Of a DNA stretch of 64,000 nucleotides, positions 21,347 through 33,381 are shown in pieces. A program made the position numbers and the translations under genes. The stretch is from Cordilura impudica (lineage: Eukaryota; Arthropoda; Insecta; Diptera; Scathophagidae), in contig OY821519.1 in the NCBI GenBank assembly GCA_963682025.1, positions 95,222,585 through 95,286,584 on the forward strand, read 5' to 3'. Position 1 is the stretch's first letter; each line of letters starts with the position of its first letter. Below the pieces are notes generated by a model that saw only the letters and a program-made list of their open reading frames with translations, was not told where the DNA came from and did not search any database.

Positions 21347-22659
21347 AGCAAGTAAGAAAATTACGAAAGCCTAATTAGATAATGAAAAGAAGCATAAACC
21401 AAATTAGGATTGAATTGTTATTAATTTTTTTTTGCGTCGAATATGAAAAAGTTCAAATTGTTCCTATATTTTTATGGGAACTAGATCGAAAAATGGACAG
21501 ATCTTAACCATATTTGGTAAGGTCACTTATTTTTTCCAAAAACATACACAAACATATATTGACCGAGATCTTAATGATAATTTGGATATTATGGCAATTT
21601 AAGTCGATCTCATAGCGGTCATTTGTATGGGGACTAGGCAAGGTTCAGAAAATACACACATGAAACACACAATGTTCTGTTCAAAAGCAGCCAACACATA
21701 TCTTTATTTTCATATCAATTATGTGCGTTTCTAAATTTTCTACGGTGCCCAACACAATCATGACTGTGTTCGTTTTAATATTTCGTTATTTACACGAACA
21801 TTTTTGTATCACGTACTTTTTGTTTCAATCACACATAAAGCACACATTTTTGAGTGTTGCTTTATTTGAAGTTCATGTTCTGGCACGTGTACTGAAAAAA
21901 AAAACAGAACATGTACAATAAACAGGTTCGAGTTCAGTTATATTTTAAGTCGTGTTGTGGCTCGTGTAGTAAGAAAAAACAGAACATGTACAATAAACAG
22001 GTTCGAGTTCAGTTATATTTTAAACACGACATGTACAATAAACAGGTTCGAGTTCAGTTATATTTTAAACACGACTTAAAATCTAACTGAACTCGAACCT
22101 GTTTATTGTACATGTTCTGTTTTTTCTTAATACACGAGCCACAACACGACTTAAAATATAACTGAACTCGAACCTGTTTATTGTACACGTTATGTTTATC
22201 TTTCAGTACACGTACCAGAACATGAACTTCAAATAAAGCAACACTCAAAAATGTGTGCTTTATGTGTGATTGAAACAAAAAGTACGTGATACAAAAATGT
22301 TCGTGTAAATAACGAAATATTAAAACGAACACAGTCATGGTTGTGTTGGGCACCGAAGAAAATTTAAAAACAAACATAATTGATATGAAAATAAAAATAT
22401 TTGTGTGTTGGTCTAAGTTATGTTTGTTTACATATATGTACGAGTTTTTTATTCAGTGTGTGTTTTTTTCTGAACTCTGGGACTAGGTCTGAGCATGAAC
22501 CGATTTTTACGAATTTCAATAACGTTCATCTGAAGGCCAAAATATATTCATATTTACGACCTGCAGTTTGATCACACGGTTTAAGTATACACACAAAATC
22601 GACTCAGAAAGTGATTCGGAAGTCATTATACCCTGACCACATAGTGGTATTGGGTACAA
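21347..22659 (+). mobile_element. DINE-1-like element, copy C, split by a foldback element
   Basis: Begins GCAAGTAAGAAAATTAC and ends with the hairpin GTGGTATTGGGTA. The foldback element at 21639-22479 interrupts it at GGGGACTAGG, so its own length is about 470 bp; it is diverged and lacks the GGAC microsatellite. Confidence 0.8.
21639..22479. mobile_element. hAT-type foldback element, copy 2 (giant palindrome)
   Basis: 841 bp, flanked by a perfect 8-bp duplication GGACTAGG (21631-21638, 22480-22487). The termini CAAGGTTCAG and CAGAGTTCAG (inverted) are the same pair as in copy 1. Almost the whole element is an inverted repeat with its centre near 22075. Inside each arm, a unit of about 40-75 bp (ACAATAAACAGGTTCGAGTT) is repeated, three times in the left arm and twice inverted in the right. 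No protein is encoded. Confidence 0.9.
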
Positions 22660-22661
22660 CA

Positions 22662-23073
22662 ATTGAGCTTTAACAATTTTTATCCGATTCTAACAAACAA
22701 AGACTCAACTTACTCACTAAAAAACGTACTTTCAAATAAAAATAATAAAAAAATTGGTTTTCAAATAAAGTACTAGAATATAAAGGGGCCAAAGTTGAAA
22801 TATGAAATTTCAACTAGTTTGGATAATATTTTTATATGCGTTTGTTAAAAATATAAACATACACTTGGAAAGCTTAACTATTCGTATTTAAACCATTGAA
22901 TAATTTAAAATCGGCTCAAAAATGATTTAGTTAGCAATATTTTAGACCGTGAGGTGTAGAATAAACTTTCGGTTTTGAAAATGTATTCAAAATTCTAAAA
23001 ATTAAGAAGTGATTTACACAAAATACACTCGATCATTTTAAAATTACATTATTTTTTTTTTTGTAACACCGTG
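22662..23073. repeat. TIR-type repeat, right part (TGTAACACCGTGT)
   Basis: 22662-22865 matches 18880-19085; the right end TGTAACACCGTGT at 23060-23073 is the inverse of the left end at 18822. The left end was lost next to DINE-like copy C. Confidence 0.55.
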
Positions 23074-24338
23074 TTATTATACTAAAAATCACAATATAGA
23101 AAAAAAAAAAAAACTCCAGGCATCATCCATCATTGTAATACATGAACAAAATCCTTTAACTCTAATTATACTTTAGGAAAAATACTGTAAAAAAACCGTA
23201 TTCCTGGACATCCTGTGGTCTATTGTTGCATTATGGAGAAGAAAAAACTTTTAGCATGCAATAAAAAATTTACTTTAAGGATGTAGTTTACTCTAGAAGC
23301 TGAACTTTTTCCTTGTATCCCGGATTGTATTGTAGTGCGGTCGTATTTACATTATATTTTTAAATATATAAATATATAAAAAGTCCCCGCAGATAATCTG
23401 CTGAATGTCATTTATGTTAATGTTTTTAAATAGTTTGTTAATAACATGAGAAATTCATACAAAGTTCTGAGTGCAGATTTTTTTTTAAATGGATATATAA
23501 GCGTGATTTAAGTTTTTGTTCTAAACTATTTACGTCTTTTAGTTTCTCAACTACCTGTTAACGAGTACAGTAATGTAGGAAGTTTTTGTTTTGTTAGAGA
23601 TAAAAAAAAAAAGTAATAAAGGTATTTTTTTTTTTTTTTTTTGAACTTTAACAAGTTTAGTAAGTAGTTCAAGAGGAAATTTATGTTGGTTGATGGCATT
23701 TTCAGTATTGGGTCTCTTTTTTCATTAATTTGTTTGCTTTTACAGTTTTATTGAGATAAAGTTTTATATTTTAGTTTAAGTGTAGCGGAAAATAAATCTA
23801 CAGTTACTAGTAGATGATATGGAAAACAAGTAAGAAAGTTAAACACTACCCTAAAACGCTCATAAAACGCCATAGTAATATTAATAGTATTAATAACTTA
23901 TAGAAATTCTTATCGTAAGCTTAGTCCACTCTTGATGGATTTTTACATTTTGATGCAATTATATAGCAAAACTCTAAATACACTTGCTAGAAAATGTATC
24001 CGTTCGTTTGAAGATAAAAATTTTAAATATTAATAAAAAATAATAATAATATATTTTGAATTATGAACTTTTTACCATTGGAACATTGGTTATTTTACTT
24101 GTTTAAAAAAATATGCAAAAAACACCGAATTAGGGGAATTCTACGAATTATGCAACGACGCACAGTGGCGCCCTTAGAACAAATGAGGTTGCAAAAATCA
24201 AAAAATTTCATGTGCGCTTACAATATTATGAATAAACTCATCTAATAGGAAATTGTTCAAAGATTACAAATTTGCTACCTTTAGTAAACCTTCAAAGAGA
24301 CCAATTTACAGTTTAAATAAACTAACCCATAAAACAAA
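23074..24338. other. No recognisable gene
   Basis: AT-rich. Position 23826 has ACAAGTAAGAAAGTTAAA, the opening of a DINE-like terminus, without the rest. Nothing else is supported. Confidence 0.45.
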
Positions 24339-25042
24339 GTTTTTATTAAAACTCTTTCTTTCCTTATGCATATGAGTTTTGAATATCTCCGTGACTGTGG
24401 GTGACTTTGGCCACAACAAAAGTCAAAGTTAATCTTTTTTCACAGCAAGTCTATCGACCAAGTTTTAGATCGATCGGATAAGGGAAAATGGGTTTTAAAT
24501 CACTCCGTGACTATGCGTGACTGCGCGTGACTATGTCGTAGTTGATCTTTCTTTACATCAAGTCTATCGACCAAGTTTCAGATCGATCGCATAAGGAGAA
24601 ATGGGTTTTAGATCACTACGTGACTGTGCGTGACCATGTGTGACTGTGCGTGACTATGTCAAACTTAATCTTTTTTCACGGCAAGTCCATCGACCAAGTT
24701 TCAGATCGATCGGATAAGGGGAAATGGGTTTTAGATCACTACGTGACTGTGCGTGACCATGCGTGACTGTGCGTGACTAAGTCAGAGTTAATCTGTTTTT
24801 CACAGCAAGTATATGGACTAAGTTTCAAATCGATCGCATGAGGGGAAATGACATTTAGATCACTCCGTGACTGCGCGTGACTATGCGTGACTGTGCTTGA
24901 ATACCCCAAAATTAATATATAGTCACAACAAGACTATTGACCAAGTTTCAGACCAATTGGATGAGGGGGAATGGAGTCCACCTATGGCAGACAGACAGAT
25001 AGACAGACAGAGAGTATGAGTTAAAAGAAAGAGTTTAAAAAC
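24339..25042. mobile_element. TIR element with internal tandem repeats, copy 1
   Basis: The left end GTTTTTATTAAAACTCTTTC and right end AAAGAAAGAGTTTAAAAAC are imperfect inverses sharing AAACTCTTTCTTT. The inside is about five units of 115-125 bp, each with a GTGACTGTGCGTGACTATG run and AAGTTTCAGATCGATCGGAT. The copy at 49256-49696 has the same ends but only three units. Confidence 0.75.
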
Positions 25043-25466
25043 ACACAATTTTTAGGCAATTTGGTCCTGAGGAATATTAAAAAAAACTAGATAACTAATC
25101 GTAATTTTTTTACGATTAATTTATATATTTATTAAGTATATTACAGAAATAAAATTTGACTGCTTCCTCTGCTTCTTCAGATACATCGCTATTTCACTTT
25201 TTCATATTTCATGGAAAATAAAAAAAAATTGTAATTTTTTATATCTGCCATATTTTTAAAATATGTTCTTTGATTATTCCCTTACATAATTCAACAAAGT
25301 CCAGCTGCTCCTTCAACTGCTAGAGATAAAAAAGCCAATGTTCCAGAAATTGTATGGCGCGCATCCCTGGTAAATTCAGGCACAGATACAGGATGCACAA
25401 ATAAACTATTCTTTTAGATTAGCAGGTATGCACTTATAATAGATCCAATCACAGAACAATAACATT
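25043..25466. other. No recognisable gene
   Basis: AT-rich spacer containing a short palindrome CGTAATTTTTTTACG near 25099. No gene was seen. Confidence 0.45.
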
Positions 25467-25756
25467 GGCCTAGTTAGCCACACGTTATTAAAATGTATCC
25501 GTACCGTAAATGTAACGTTGGCATTTAGTGCAATTATAGAAAGTAAAAAACGAACCAGCATGTTGCTGTGTAAAATTAACCTAACTTTATCAGCTGTTCA
25601 CAAATGTCACGTACAAACGTAACAAAAATCTATTTTCAACAGATTGGGACGTTCCGGTTACGTGACAGTTGAGTTCGGTAACTGCTCTAATGCTTCTCAT
25701 GTAACAGAAAAAACAGCTGACTCGTTTGGTTAAGGCTACGTGTGGCTAACTAGGCC
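25467..25756. mobile_element. MITE with CCTAGTTAGCCACACGT ends, copy 1
   Basis: 290 bp with perfect inverted ends GGCCTAGTTAGCCACACGT and its inverse. A near-identical copy lies at 51070-51362. No frame of interest. The target duplication is not clear. Confidence 0.85.
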
Positions 25757-26031
25757 TTTATGGTCGCCATAGGTAGGCACACATCTTATTTGGATACGTG
25801 CATAATATCAACAGTGCATAATTTGACCTAAATGTCATGCGTATAAAGGTAATAGGTAAATTTTTAGAGCACATAACCCTTAAACCCTTAATGCAAACAG
25901 CACCTATCAGTTCATAAATTAGACTATATATTGAAAAACAGTCCTAATCCCTGGATTAGTCTATGACTGAAAGTTGGCGCAACAAGTGCTTTATATCTAA
26001 TATGGAAATTTATTTTTGACACTATAAAAAC
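25757..26031. other. Spacer before the Transib relic
   Basis: No feature seen; it may include the 5' end of the Transib element, but no CACWRTG terminus with a 5-bp duplication could be placed. Confidence 0.35.
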
Positions 26032-27018
26032 ATGGCGTTGAACAACTCAAAATTATTATACAATAATCTGCAGAAAGTAGAAAGTATAGGAAATAATCTT
26101 CGCTTGACATATGCAAATATGAAGGCGAAATGGATGAAAGTATGCCGAGGCATTCAGTATACCTTCCTAGATACATGGGCAGAAGATGATCGCACCCAAT
26201 CAACCGGAGGTGCAAGAGGAAGGCCACAAGAAAGAGGAAACATGACAAAAAAAATGCAGGACCACTGCTTACGGAGGTTACGGAAGATTCTGTTAAAGTC
26301 TTATGGACCATACAGTAATACGGCTGTTGGAGAGTCCTCCTCAAAATGTTGGAAGAGAAGCTGGCATTAATCAGTAACTGAGGTTGCGCTGCATCTTCCG
26401 GACAAAGTGAAAAGGATACTTTCAATGACGCTACAATATCAGACGGCATCCGTTGTTCCTTTGCGGCTTAAATCTGATGTTTCCGTAGACTCGAATAAAC
26501 CACGGTCCTCATCTGTGCATTAAACTTCAGTTTGCAAGGGAATCACCAGAACTCACAGGTATCACGTTGAAGGACATTCAAGAACTAATTAACAAGATTA
26601 AGCTCGAAGTGCTGAAAATTAGAGAAGGAAAATATCTTGAATGTAGTTATGAGTTCTGACCATGGTTGACGGAAAAGTCGCAAACGAAATGACATATATA
26701 TCCTCAACATTGTCATGCCCGATTTGTATGATTCTACAATCGAGGAGAGCAAATATGAATATGGAATCTCATCATTGCACGAAAGGATAATGTGTATGGA
26801 GTTTTTGCTAAAATTGACGTATACCCTTCCACAAAAGGAGGAACACTTTGATGCAAATACATTAGATAAGGATAAGCATAAGGTCAGAAAGAACCGAATA
26901 CAGGATGCGTTTTTCAAAGAAGTTGGACTAAAAGTAGGCTACCCCAGGTGCGGATACGGGAACTCAAACGATGACAACACTTCGCGGAGATTATTTGAAA
27001 ATGATGAGGCAGTAACTA
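26032..27018 (+). pseudogene. Transib transposase relic, main part (RAG1-related)
   Basis: Decayed transposase of the Transib superfamily, the source of the vertebrate RAG1 recombinase. Seen in several frames: a GRP-basic N-terminal region near 26200; GCAASSGQSEKDTFNDA near 26383, where the family has a catalytic Asp in GCDGSSGQS and here has Ala; LCIKLQFARESPELTG near 26516-26563; MVDGKVANEMT at 26662 with the second catalytic Asp, followed by a CPIC zinc knuckle; YGISSLHERI and GYGNSNDDNTSRRLFENDE (family form NTNDGNTARRFF) to 27016. At least three frameshifts and several stops. The frame stops where a mariner begins at 27019 and resumes exactly at 28256. The family call rests on these motifs, which I recall from Transib proteins. 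Confidence 0.75.
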
Positions 27019-28253
27019 AAGGCTCCGACATCTAACGTTTTTTTTTTTTTCAACTAGTGCTTATTTCGTGAATGGTAACACTTAGCTCATGTCTGATTTG
27101 ACAGATAATTAGTTTTATCCTTCCGCTGAACGAATATGGTTGTGTATACGCTTGAACAATGCTGGGAAATATTGCGACATTACTTTGAAAATCATGGTAA
27201 TGTTGCAGAATGTGTGCGAAAATTGCGTATGGATTTTGGAAGAAGAGAAGCACCGTCAGCTCCGTATGTTCGTTATCTTGTGAAAAAAGTGAAAGAAACT
27301 GGCATCCTCATCGATACAGCAAAGCGTGAAAAGGCAAAAACAGTGTGTACAGCCTAGAATATTGCTGCTGTGGCAGAAAGTGTGCATGAAGCGCCATCAA
27401 CATCAATTCACCGTCGTTCTCAAGAATTGAACATTTCGGAGGCATCATTGAGACGAATTTTGCATAAAGACCTTGGTATGACGCCACACAAAGTCCAATT
27501 GGTTCAGGAGTTGAAGCCAACTGACCATCCAATGCGTTTTCGCTTCGCTAAGTAGGCCTGCGATCGACTTACAGAAGATGCCGATTTTGCCAAAAAAAAA
27601 ATCATCTTTTCAGATGGAGCTCATTTTGATCTTGGCGGGTATGTAAACAAGCAAAATTGTCGCATTTGGGGCACAGAAAACCCGCACGCATACATTGAAA
27701 AGCCGATACACCCAAAACGAGTCACTGTTTGGTGCGGATTTTGGTCCAGAGGCATAATTGGGCCATTTTTCTTCGAAAATGAGCAAGGAGTGGCCGTTAC
27801 AGTCAATGGCGATCGTTATCGGGCCATGTTGAACGAATTTTTGTTCACAAAAATTTAAGAGGAGGATATTGGCAACATTTGGTTTCAACAGGACGGCGCT
27901 ACGTACCACACAGCCGAAGCTACACTCAATGTTTTGCACCCTGTTTTTGAAGATCGCATTATCAGCCGCAGAGCTGATGTCGTTTGGCCACCTCGGAGCT
28001 GCGATTTGACACCGTTGGACTATTATTTGTGGGGTGCCTTAAAGATAAGTGTTACGCTAACAAGCCAGAGACAATTGACGCATTAAAGGATAATATTCGT
28101 GATAATGTGCTTAAAAGTTGGACCGATCGTGTAGGCTACTGCATGGCCAGCCGAGGCAGCCATTTGAATGAAAATATTTTCCATTATTAACCGGAAGGAT
28201 TGTACTTTCAAATAAAAAATTTGAGATAATATTCAGTTATTAGGCGGACCCTT
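27019..28253 (+). mobile_element. Tc1/mariner element, DD41D (rosa-like)
   Basis: 1235 bp. The ends are AAGGCTCCGAC on the left and, inverted, AAGGGTCCGCC on the right, with TA on both sides (27017-27018 and 28254-28255), the mariner target. Taking it out with one TA leaves GTAACTAGAATCACTGG, which reads V T R I T G in the Transib frame. It encodes the broken transposase at 27136-28190. Confidence 0.85.
27136..28190 (+). pseudogene. Mariner transposase, DD41D, broken
   Basis: Cut-and-paste transposase with an N-terminal helix-turn-helix region (YTLEQCWEILRHYF; LNISEASLRRIL), then the catalytic core: IIFSDGAHFDLGGYVNKQN (family form SDEAHF, here Gly), WFQQDGATYHT, and CDLTPLDYYLWG. Between the second and third Asp there are 41 residues, the spacing of the rosa group. 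Disabled by in-frame stops at 27355 (TAG), 27553 (TAG) and 27856 (TAA) and by a one-base loss near 28040, after which the frame KDKCYANKPETIDALKDNI continues to the natural stop at 28188. Otherwise collinear over about 350 residues, the normal length. Confidence 0.9.
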
Positions 28254-28255
28254 TA

Positions 28256-28495
28256 GAATCACTGGAATTGACAATTAAATCATTAAAAAATTGGGAACGA
28301 CCTTGCATGTTTTAAAAATAAATAAATAAAAAAATATGGAGAATATGCTTCGAAAAATGCATCACTTTTGGCAGAAATGTATCCACTGAAGAAATTGACC
28401 CCGTCGGTCCATAAAATATTGACGCATGGCAAAGATATAATTATATATCAATCTTTAACAATTAGAGAGCTTTCCGATATTATTAATGGATAATA
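28256..28495 (+). pseudogene. Transib transposase relic, continuation
   Basis: Directly after the mariner: ITGID, then a short degenerate stretch, then KYGEYASKNASLLAEMYPL and SVHKILTHGKDII (family form SVHKILIHG), LTIRELSD. This is the RAG1-like C-terminal part. It ends near 28495, before the helix that carries the catalytic Glu in this family, so that residue appears to be lost. Confidence 0.75.
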
Positions 28496-30620
28496 ATTCT
28501 AAAGCATATAAACCTTGAAAAAGAAATATAAAAAATATAAAATTGTTAAAAATCATGTTTTTTAGTTGACATAAACATGATTTTTCCATAAGAAAGCATA
28601 TAGAAGGCGTGGTCAGACATAGGTGGGACAATTATCTATCATATGCTCCTAAATGATTTCATTATCTCAATTGGTTCAAAAGTTATGATTTTTGCAACGA
28701 AAAAACTTAAATGGCGTCACTGTGCGACGTAAAGGTCTGTAACATAGATTTTATTTTAGTAGGGGACAAACTTGTTTCTATAAAGTTGATTTGACTTAAT
28801 TATATATCAAAATTATCCTATAGCTTAGAAATACTGGAAAATCTTTTTGTTAAATAGATCAGATCATAGGCAGAAGCCACACCTCAATGCATAACGTTGT
28901 TCAAAACTAATGGATAAGTCAATGCCAAATTGACTCACAGAGGTCATTAACCACAAAGGATACCCTATAATTTACTAACTTAAGCAATATTTAATGTAAA
29001 TAGCTTTTTTGAATTAATATTTCAAATAAATGAATACTTTGTCTTCTGATATTCATCTTTTTTTACGTTTAATCTGAAATAAATTTAAAAAAAAAGTAAT
29101 AAATAGCATAACAATTTATTAGAAAAAAAAATCAGCTTAGTTATTTTTTCTTTTTTTTTTGTAGTAGGAAACGCTTGCAACTCCAGCTGAAAATAAAAAA
29201 ATAGTTTTGTTTAATAAACTTGTTCAATGGAATTGAATGCGATATTGATTTTGTGTCAATTAGAAAAAAAATGAATACAAATTTGTATTAAATTTTTTTA
29301 TTTTAAGAATATTAATTTTATAAAATTATTCGACCTGGACATCTTAAGGGCCGTGTCAAATTAACCAAGATTCTTGGTATTAAATACATTCCTAATAGGG
29401 AAAACATACGAAAGTCAAATTACCATAAAAAATAAATAAAAATATATGTATGAAGAATATATTATTAGAGTTTTGCGATTTGTAGCAACTTAACTGGAAA
29501 AAAGAAAAACCGCTGCTAAAAATGGTCCACCATAAATTTGTATGATGATTTGTTTGAAATTTTTAGTTGCTGGATTTTATAAATAACGTAAATCTGTGGC
29601 CATAAGGCATAACAGCATATGTCTATTTTTGCATCTTTTCAGGAGAACATTTTAAAGGTTTGAGTGGAGATATTGAAAATTTAGAAACTAAAAACTATAT
29701 TATAGCTTTATTCCCTATTTAACAAAATGAGTTTTCAGACACACAACTCGAATTATGCTGTTTTTACAAAATGTTTTTCGTCGACTTTCGCTGGTGTTTA
29801 AAATTTATTAGTCTCAACTAGAATTATTCTCTTATTCAAATGCTTAATGCAAAAACGATTAATATTTAAGTAACATATTATTAATTTTTCTTTTAACTTT
29901 CAAACTATTTGAGTAAAATTCTAAAAATCCTGAGTTTAACTGAACTAAATTTAATTGATTTCCCAAACCTCGGTCTTATAACTTTAAACTATTTGACAAA
30001 AAAAACTTGAGTTTCATCAAAATAAGTTTAACTGATATTCAGAAAACTCGCTCTAAGTTAACAATAAAAAAGCAATAAAAAAACAGATTGAACATTAAAA
30101 GAACAAAAACATAAAGACCTATTTGCCTATTTAATTTTTGTTCGATTATTAATATTGAAACATAACAACAAATTTAAATGAACATTGGGAGGCTACTTTT
30201 ATGGCGCCCTTGTCTTTAAATCTCTCGTTCCGCTTGTTATCATTGGTAGTGTTTGCCGAAAGCCTCCAGCTTGAAGAACGATAATTTCACACATAAGGGT
30301 TCCATATTTTCGAATATCTTCTTGGCTGATTTAATGGCCATAATTGAATGCTCCCGCGACATAACACACTTATCTCATACCAATAATTTGCACATTTAGA
30401 GTAAACCGCAACGATTATTGCTAGTTTGCGTTCCAGTTTATGCAGCGCATCACGTCTAACACTGCCCATATTTTAGAGAATGCTGAGATCAAAAAATCCT
30501 TATATAAAGTTACTTTTATCATGGATTCACTGATTTGATTCTGCATGTTTAATATTTAATATCTTTAAGCTATCACTCAAGCGTCTAAGTGTAAATATCT
30601 TGGAGCTAGGAACTTTAAAA
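28496..30620. other. Mostly featureless; diverged MITE halves at 29929-30056
   Basis: AT-rich with no supported gene. 29929-29978 and 30007-30056 each match the right half of the MITE at 1728-1881 (GAGTTTAAC...AAGTTTAACTGATAT...). A minus-strand frame at 30287-30469 (RRDALHKLERKLAIIVAVYS) lies in a slightly more GC-rich patch (30200-30480) but I cannot identify it. Confidence 0.45.
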
Positions 30621-32015
30621 TGCGATAAAAAGTCTATTTTCTTTAAGAAATACATTCTCTTAAAAAATTAAATTTTCTTAAAAAACCCATTTTAAACACA
30701 AGTACCTTTTCTTAAAAAAGTAAAATTTCTTAAAAAAGTTAATTTTCCTTTAAAAAAAATTTTTTTTAAACCTTTTTAATTCATAATTTTATATTTTTAC
30801 AAATATAAAAAAAAATCTTGTTTTCTATCTTTATCATTTTAATTTTAAAGATTGAGCTAGAAATTAATCAGGCTCAAGATCAAAGTTTTTTCATATTATA
30901 GTTTTACATTGGAAAAAGTTAAATAGTATTACTCTTTGCTTGGATTCACATTAACTTCTGAGGGTTTGTAACTCGACTCGAAACAGGTATATAACCCGTC
31001 TTACAGAATATAGATAACATTTTGAAACAAATGTGCAAATGTTTTTTTAGATTAGATTTTCTTCAAACATCTATTTGCTTTAAAATGCATATTTTCTTTA
31101 AAAAGTACTTTTTCTTTAAAAAAAAAGTACCTTTTCTTAAAGAAATACCTTTATTTTAAAAAAGTAACTTTTCCTTAAAGAGAACTTTTTCTTTTGAAAG
31201 TAAATTTTCTTTATAGAGTGAATTTACTTGACCATTTCTTAAAAAACTACCTTTTCTTAAAATACTACATTTTCTTAAAATAAAATATATATTATTAAAA
31301 AAAGTTAATTTTTATAAAAAACTATCTATTCATAAAAACGTTACTTGGCCTTAAAAACTTACATTTCCTTAAAAAGTTCATTTTCTAAGAAAAAGGTATT
31401 CTAAAAAGGTAAATTTTTAGAAAAAAAGTATATTTTTTTAAAAAAAGGAAATTTTCTTAAAAAAGTACCTTGTATCAATTTCTAAAGAGTACATTTTCTT
31501 TAAAAATACGTTTCTTTAAAGAAGTTCCCTCTCATCAAATAGTACCTAAAAAATACTACTTTTTCTTAAAAAGGTAATTTTTTTACAGTAAATTTTCTTA
31601 AAAACTAATTTTTCTTAAAAAGTACCGTTTCTTAAAATCGCATATTTTCTTAAAAAGAGCCTTATCTTAAAACATTAATTTTGTTTATAAGTCTTTTTTC
31701 GTAAAATAGTACTTTTTCTTAATAACGTTAATTTTCTTAAAATAGCAGCTATATCTGAAAAAATGTACTTCTTTTTTAAAAAGTAAATTTTATTTAAAAA
31801 AGTAGACTTTCTTTAGAAACTACTTTAAAAATTACATTTTCTTCAATAAGTACCATTTCCTTAAAAGGCACCTTTTCTTTAAAAAGTACCTTTTCCTTAA
31901 AAAGTACATTTTCCTTAAAAAGTACATTTTCCTTGAAAAGTACATTTTCTTAAAAAAATAACAGTTTTTTAAAAAAAGTTTTTTTTTCAAAAAAATGTTT
32001 CCTTAAATAAAGTAT
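30621..32015. repeat. Degenerate 17-18-bp tandem array, TTTCTTAAAAAGTACC type
   Basis: About 1.4 kb of imperfect units such as CTTAAAAAAGTACCTTTT, mutated throughout, with TTAAGAAA and TTTCTTAA self-complementary parts. A related stretch is at 35116-35575. No coding sense; a minisatellite that expanded and then decayed. Confidence 0.8.
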
Positions 32016-32202
32016 TTTTGTCAGTTTTCATCGGGCCTTACAACTAACTAGTTTCAATATAATCAGTTTAGCCATGTTGGCCTAAAGCCTACACAAACAA
32101 ACAGACAAACAAACCATTTTATAAAATTTATAGGGAATATAATAAAAAAAAATATTTATTTAGCAAACTTTTTAGGAAATTTTGAAATCTCCAAAATACT
32201 TT

Positions 32203-32500
32203 TTTATACCCTCCACACCACTTTGCAGAGGATGTTTATAGATATGTCATTCGGTTTGTAACGCATCGAAATAAATTCCGGAGACCCCAAAAGCATATAT
32301 TTTCCTGATACTTATAACCAGGGAAGTTGATTCAGCGATGATCGTCTATCGGTCTGTCTGTGGAAATCACGATCACACCCTCAATAACTAAGCTAGACTT
32401 TTCGTTTTCGCAGAAAAACTTTTATTAAGATCCCGAAGGAGTTGCAATTTAAAATCACTGAAATCGGTCCTTAAGATCACGAGACATTAATCAAAATGTT
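32203..32500 (-). mobile_element. DINE/INE-1-like element, second family
   Basis: TTATACCCTCCACACCACTT with a pairing AGAGG, then GGTTTGTAACG, a block like TTCCTGATACTTATAACCAG, TTGATTCAGCGATGATCGTC and GGTCTGTCTGTGG. The order (TATACCC hairpin, GTTTGTAAC, ATCG block, GTCTG run) is that of INE-1 ends, but the sequence is distinct from copies A to N. The other end was not found. Confidence 0.6.
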
Positions 32501-33381
32501 AAAAACTCTTGAAAAAATAAAAATGTTAAATTTTTTTGTAGTTTTTCTTAAGAAATGTATATTAGGGGTATAACTTTTTTATATTCTTCGCGAATTTCAA
32601 AAGGTACCTATCATAGCTGTATAGACCATGGAGAAATATGATAAACTGCGTCATTACTTTTTCGCTGACGTTATAAAAGTTACCGCCACCAACGCGATGA
32701 AGTTTGTAGTTTATACTTTTTTATTATTAGAATTATATATTAAACTTAGACCAAAATAACTTAATTTTTATACGCCAGGAGCGCAAAAATGTAAAAGTAT
32801 TAGTGCTTATTGTTAAAGTCGATAATTGAAGTAGTTTTTAAGATGCAGGGATCTAAAGATAAAGACTGCAAATCATATTAAATTAAATTAAAAAATATAG
32901 ATATGATATTATCTATATATATAGATATAGATATTAAATTAAAAAAAAAAAAAATTTTTTTTCAAAATTTTAAATTATTATTTTTTTAATAAAAATCAAT
33001 TTGAAGGAGGCCCTGTAATTAATGATAGTTATTAATTCATATAATTAATGTTTTATTTAAGAGTTTTTGATTTCGTTTGCGGTATTTTTCGCTCTTCATA
33101 AATGTCTAATAAAAATAGCTTTTTAAGTACTCAAAAAATGTCATAACGTGGACTATGTCATTAAAAACACTTGAAAGTAAAAACAATAAGTTTGCGGTAA
33201 TAAAAAGCGTTGACAAACCTTTGTCCCAGTTAAAAAGAATGCCTAAAGAATAAGTAATTATTGGTCGATTTAATGCCTTACTTAAATAAGAAAAGTGCAA
33301 AACAAAAAGATACGATATTATATCGAAAGAATTAATTAGTTTGTGTAACAAGAATCGTGTGCCAGCATTTGCATTAAGATC
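32501..33381. other. No recognisable gene; AT microsatellite at 32890-32960
   Basis: AT-rich. ATCTATATATATAGATATAG near 32907 and an A run near 32940 are simple repeats. Nothing coding is supported. Confidence 0.45.
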
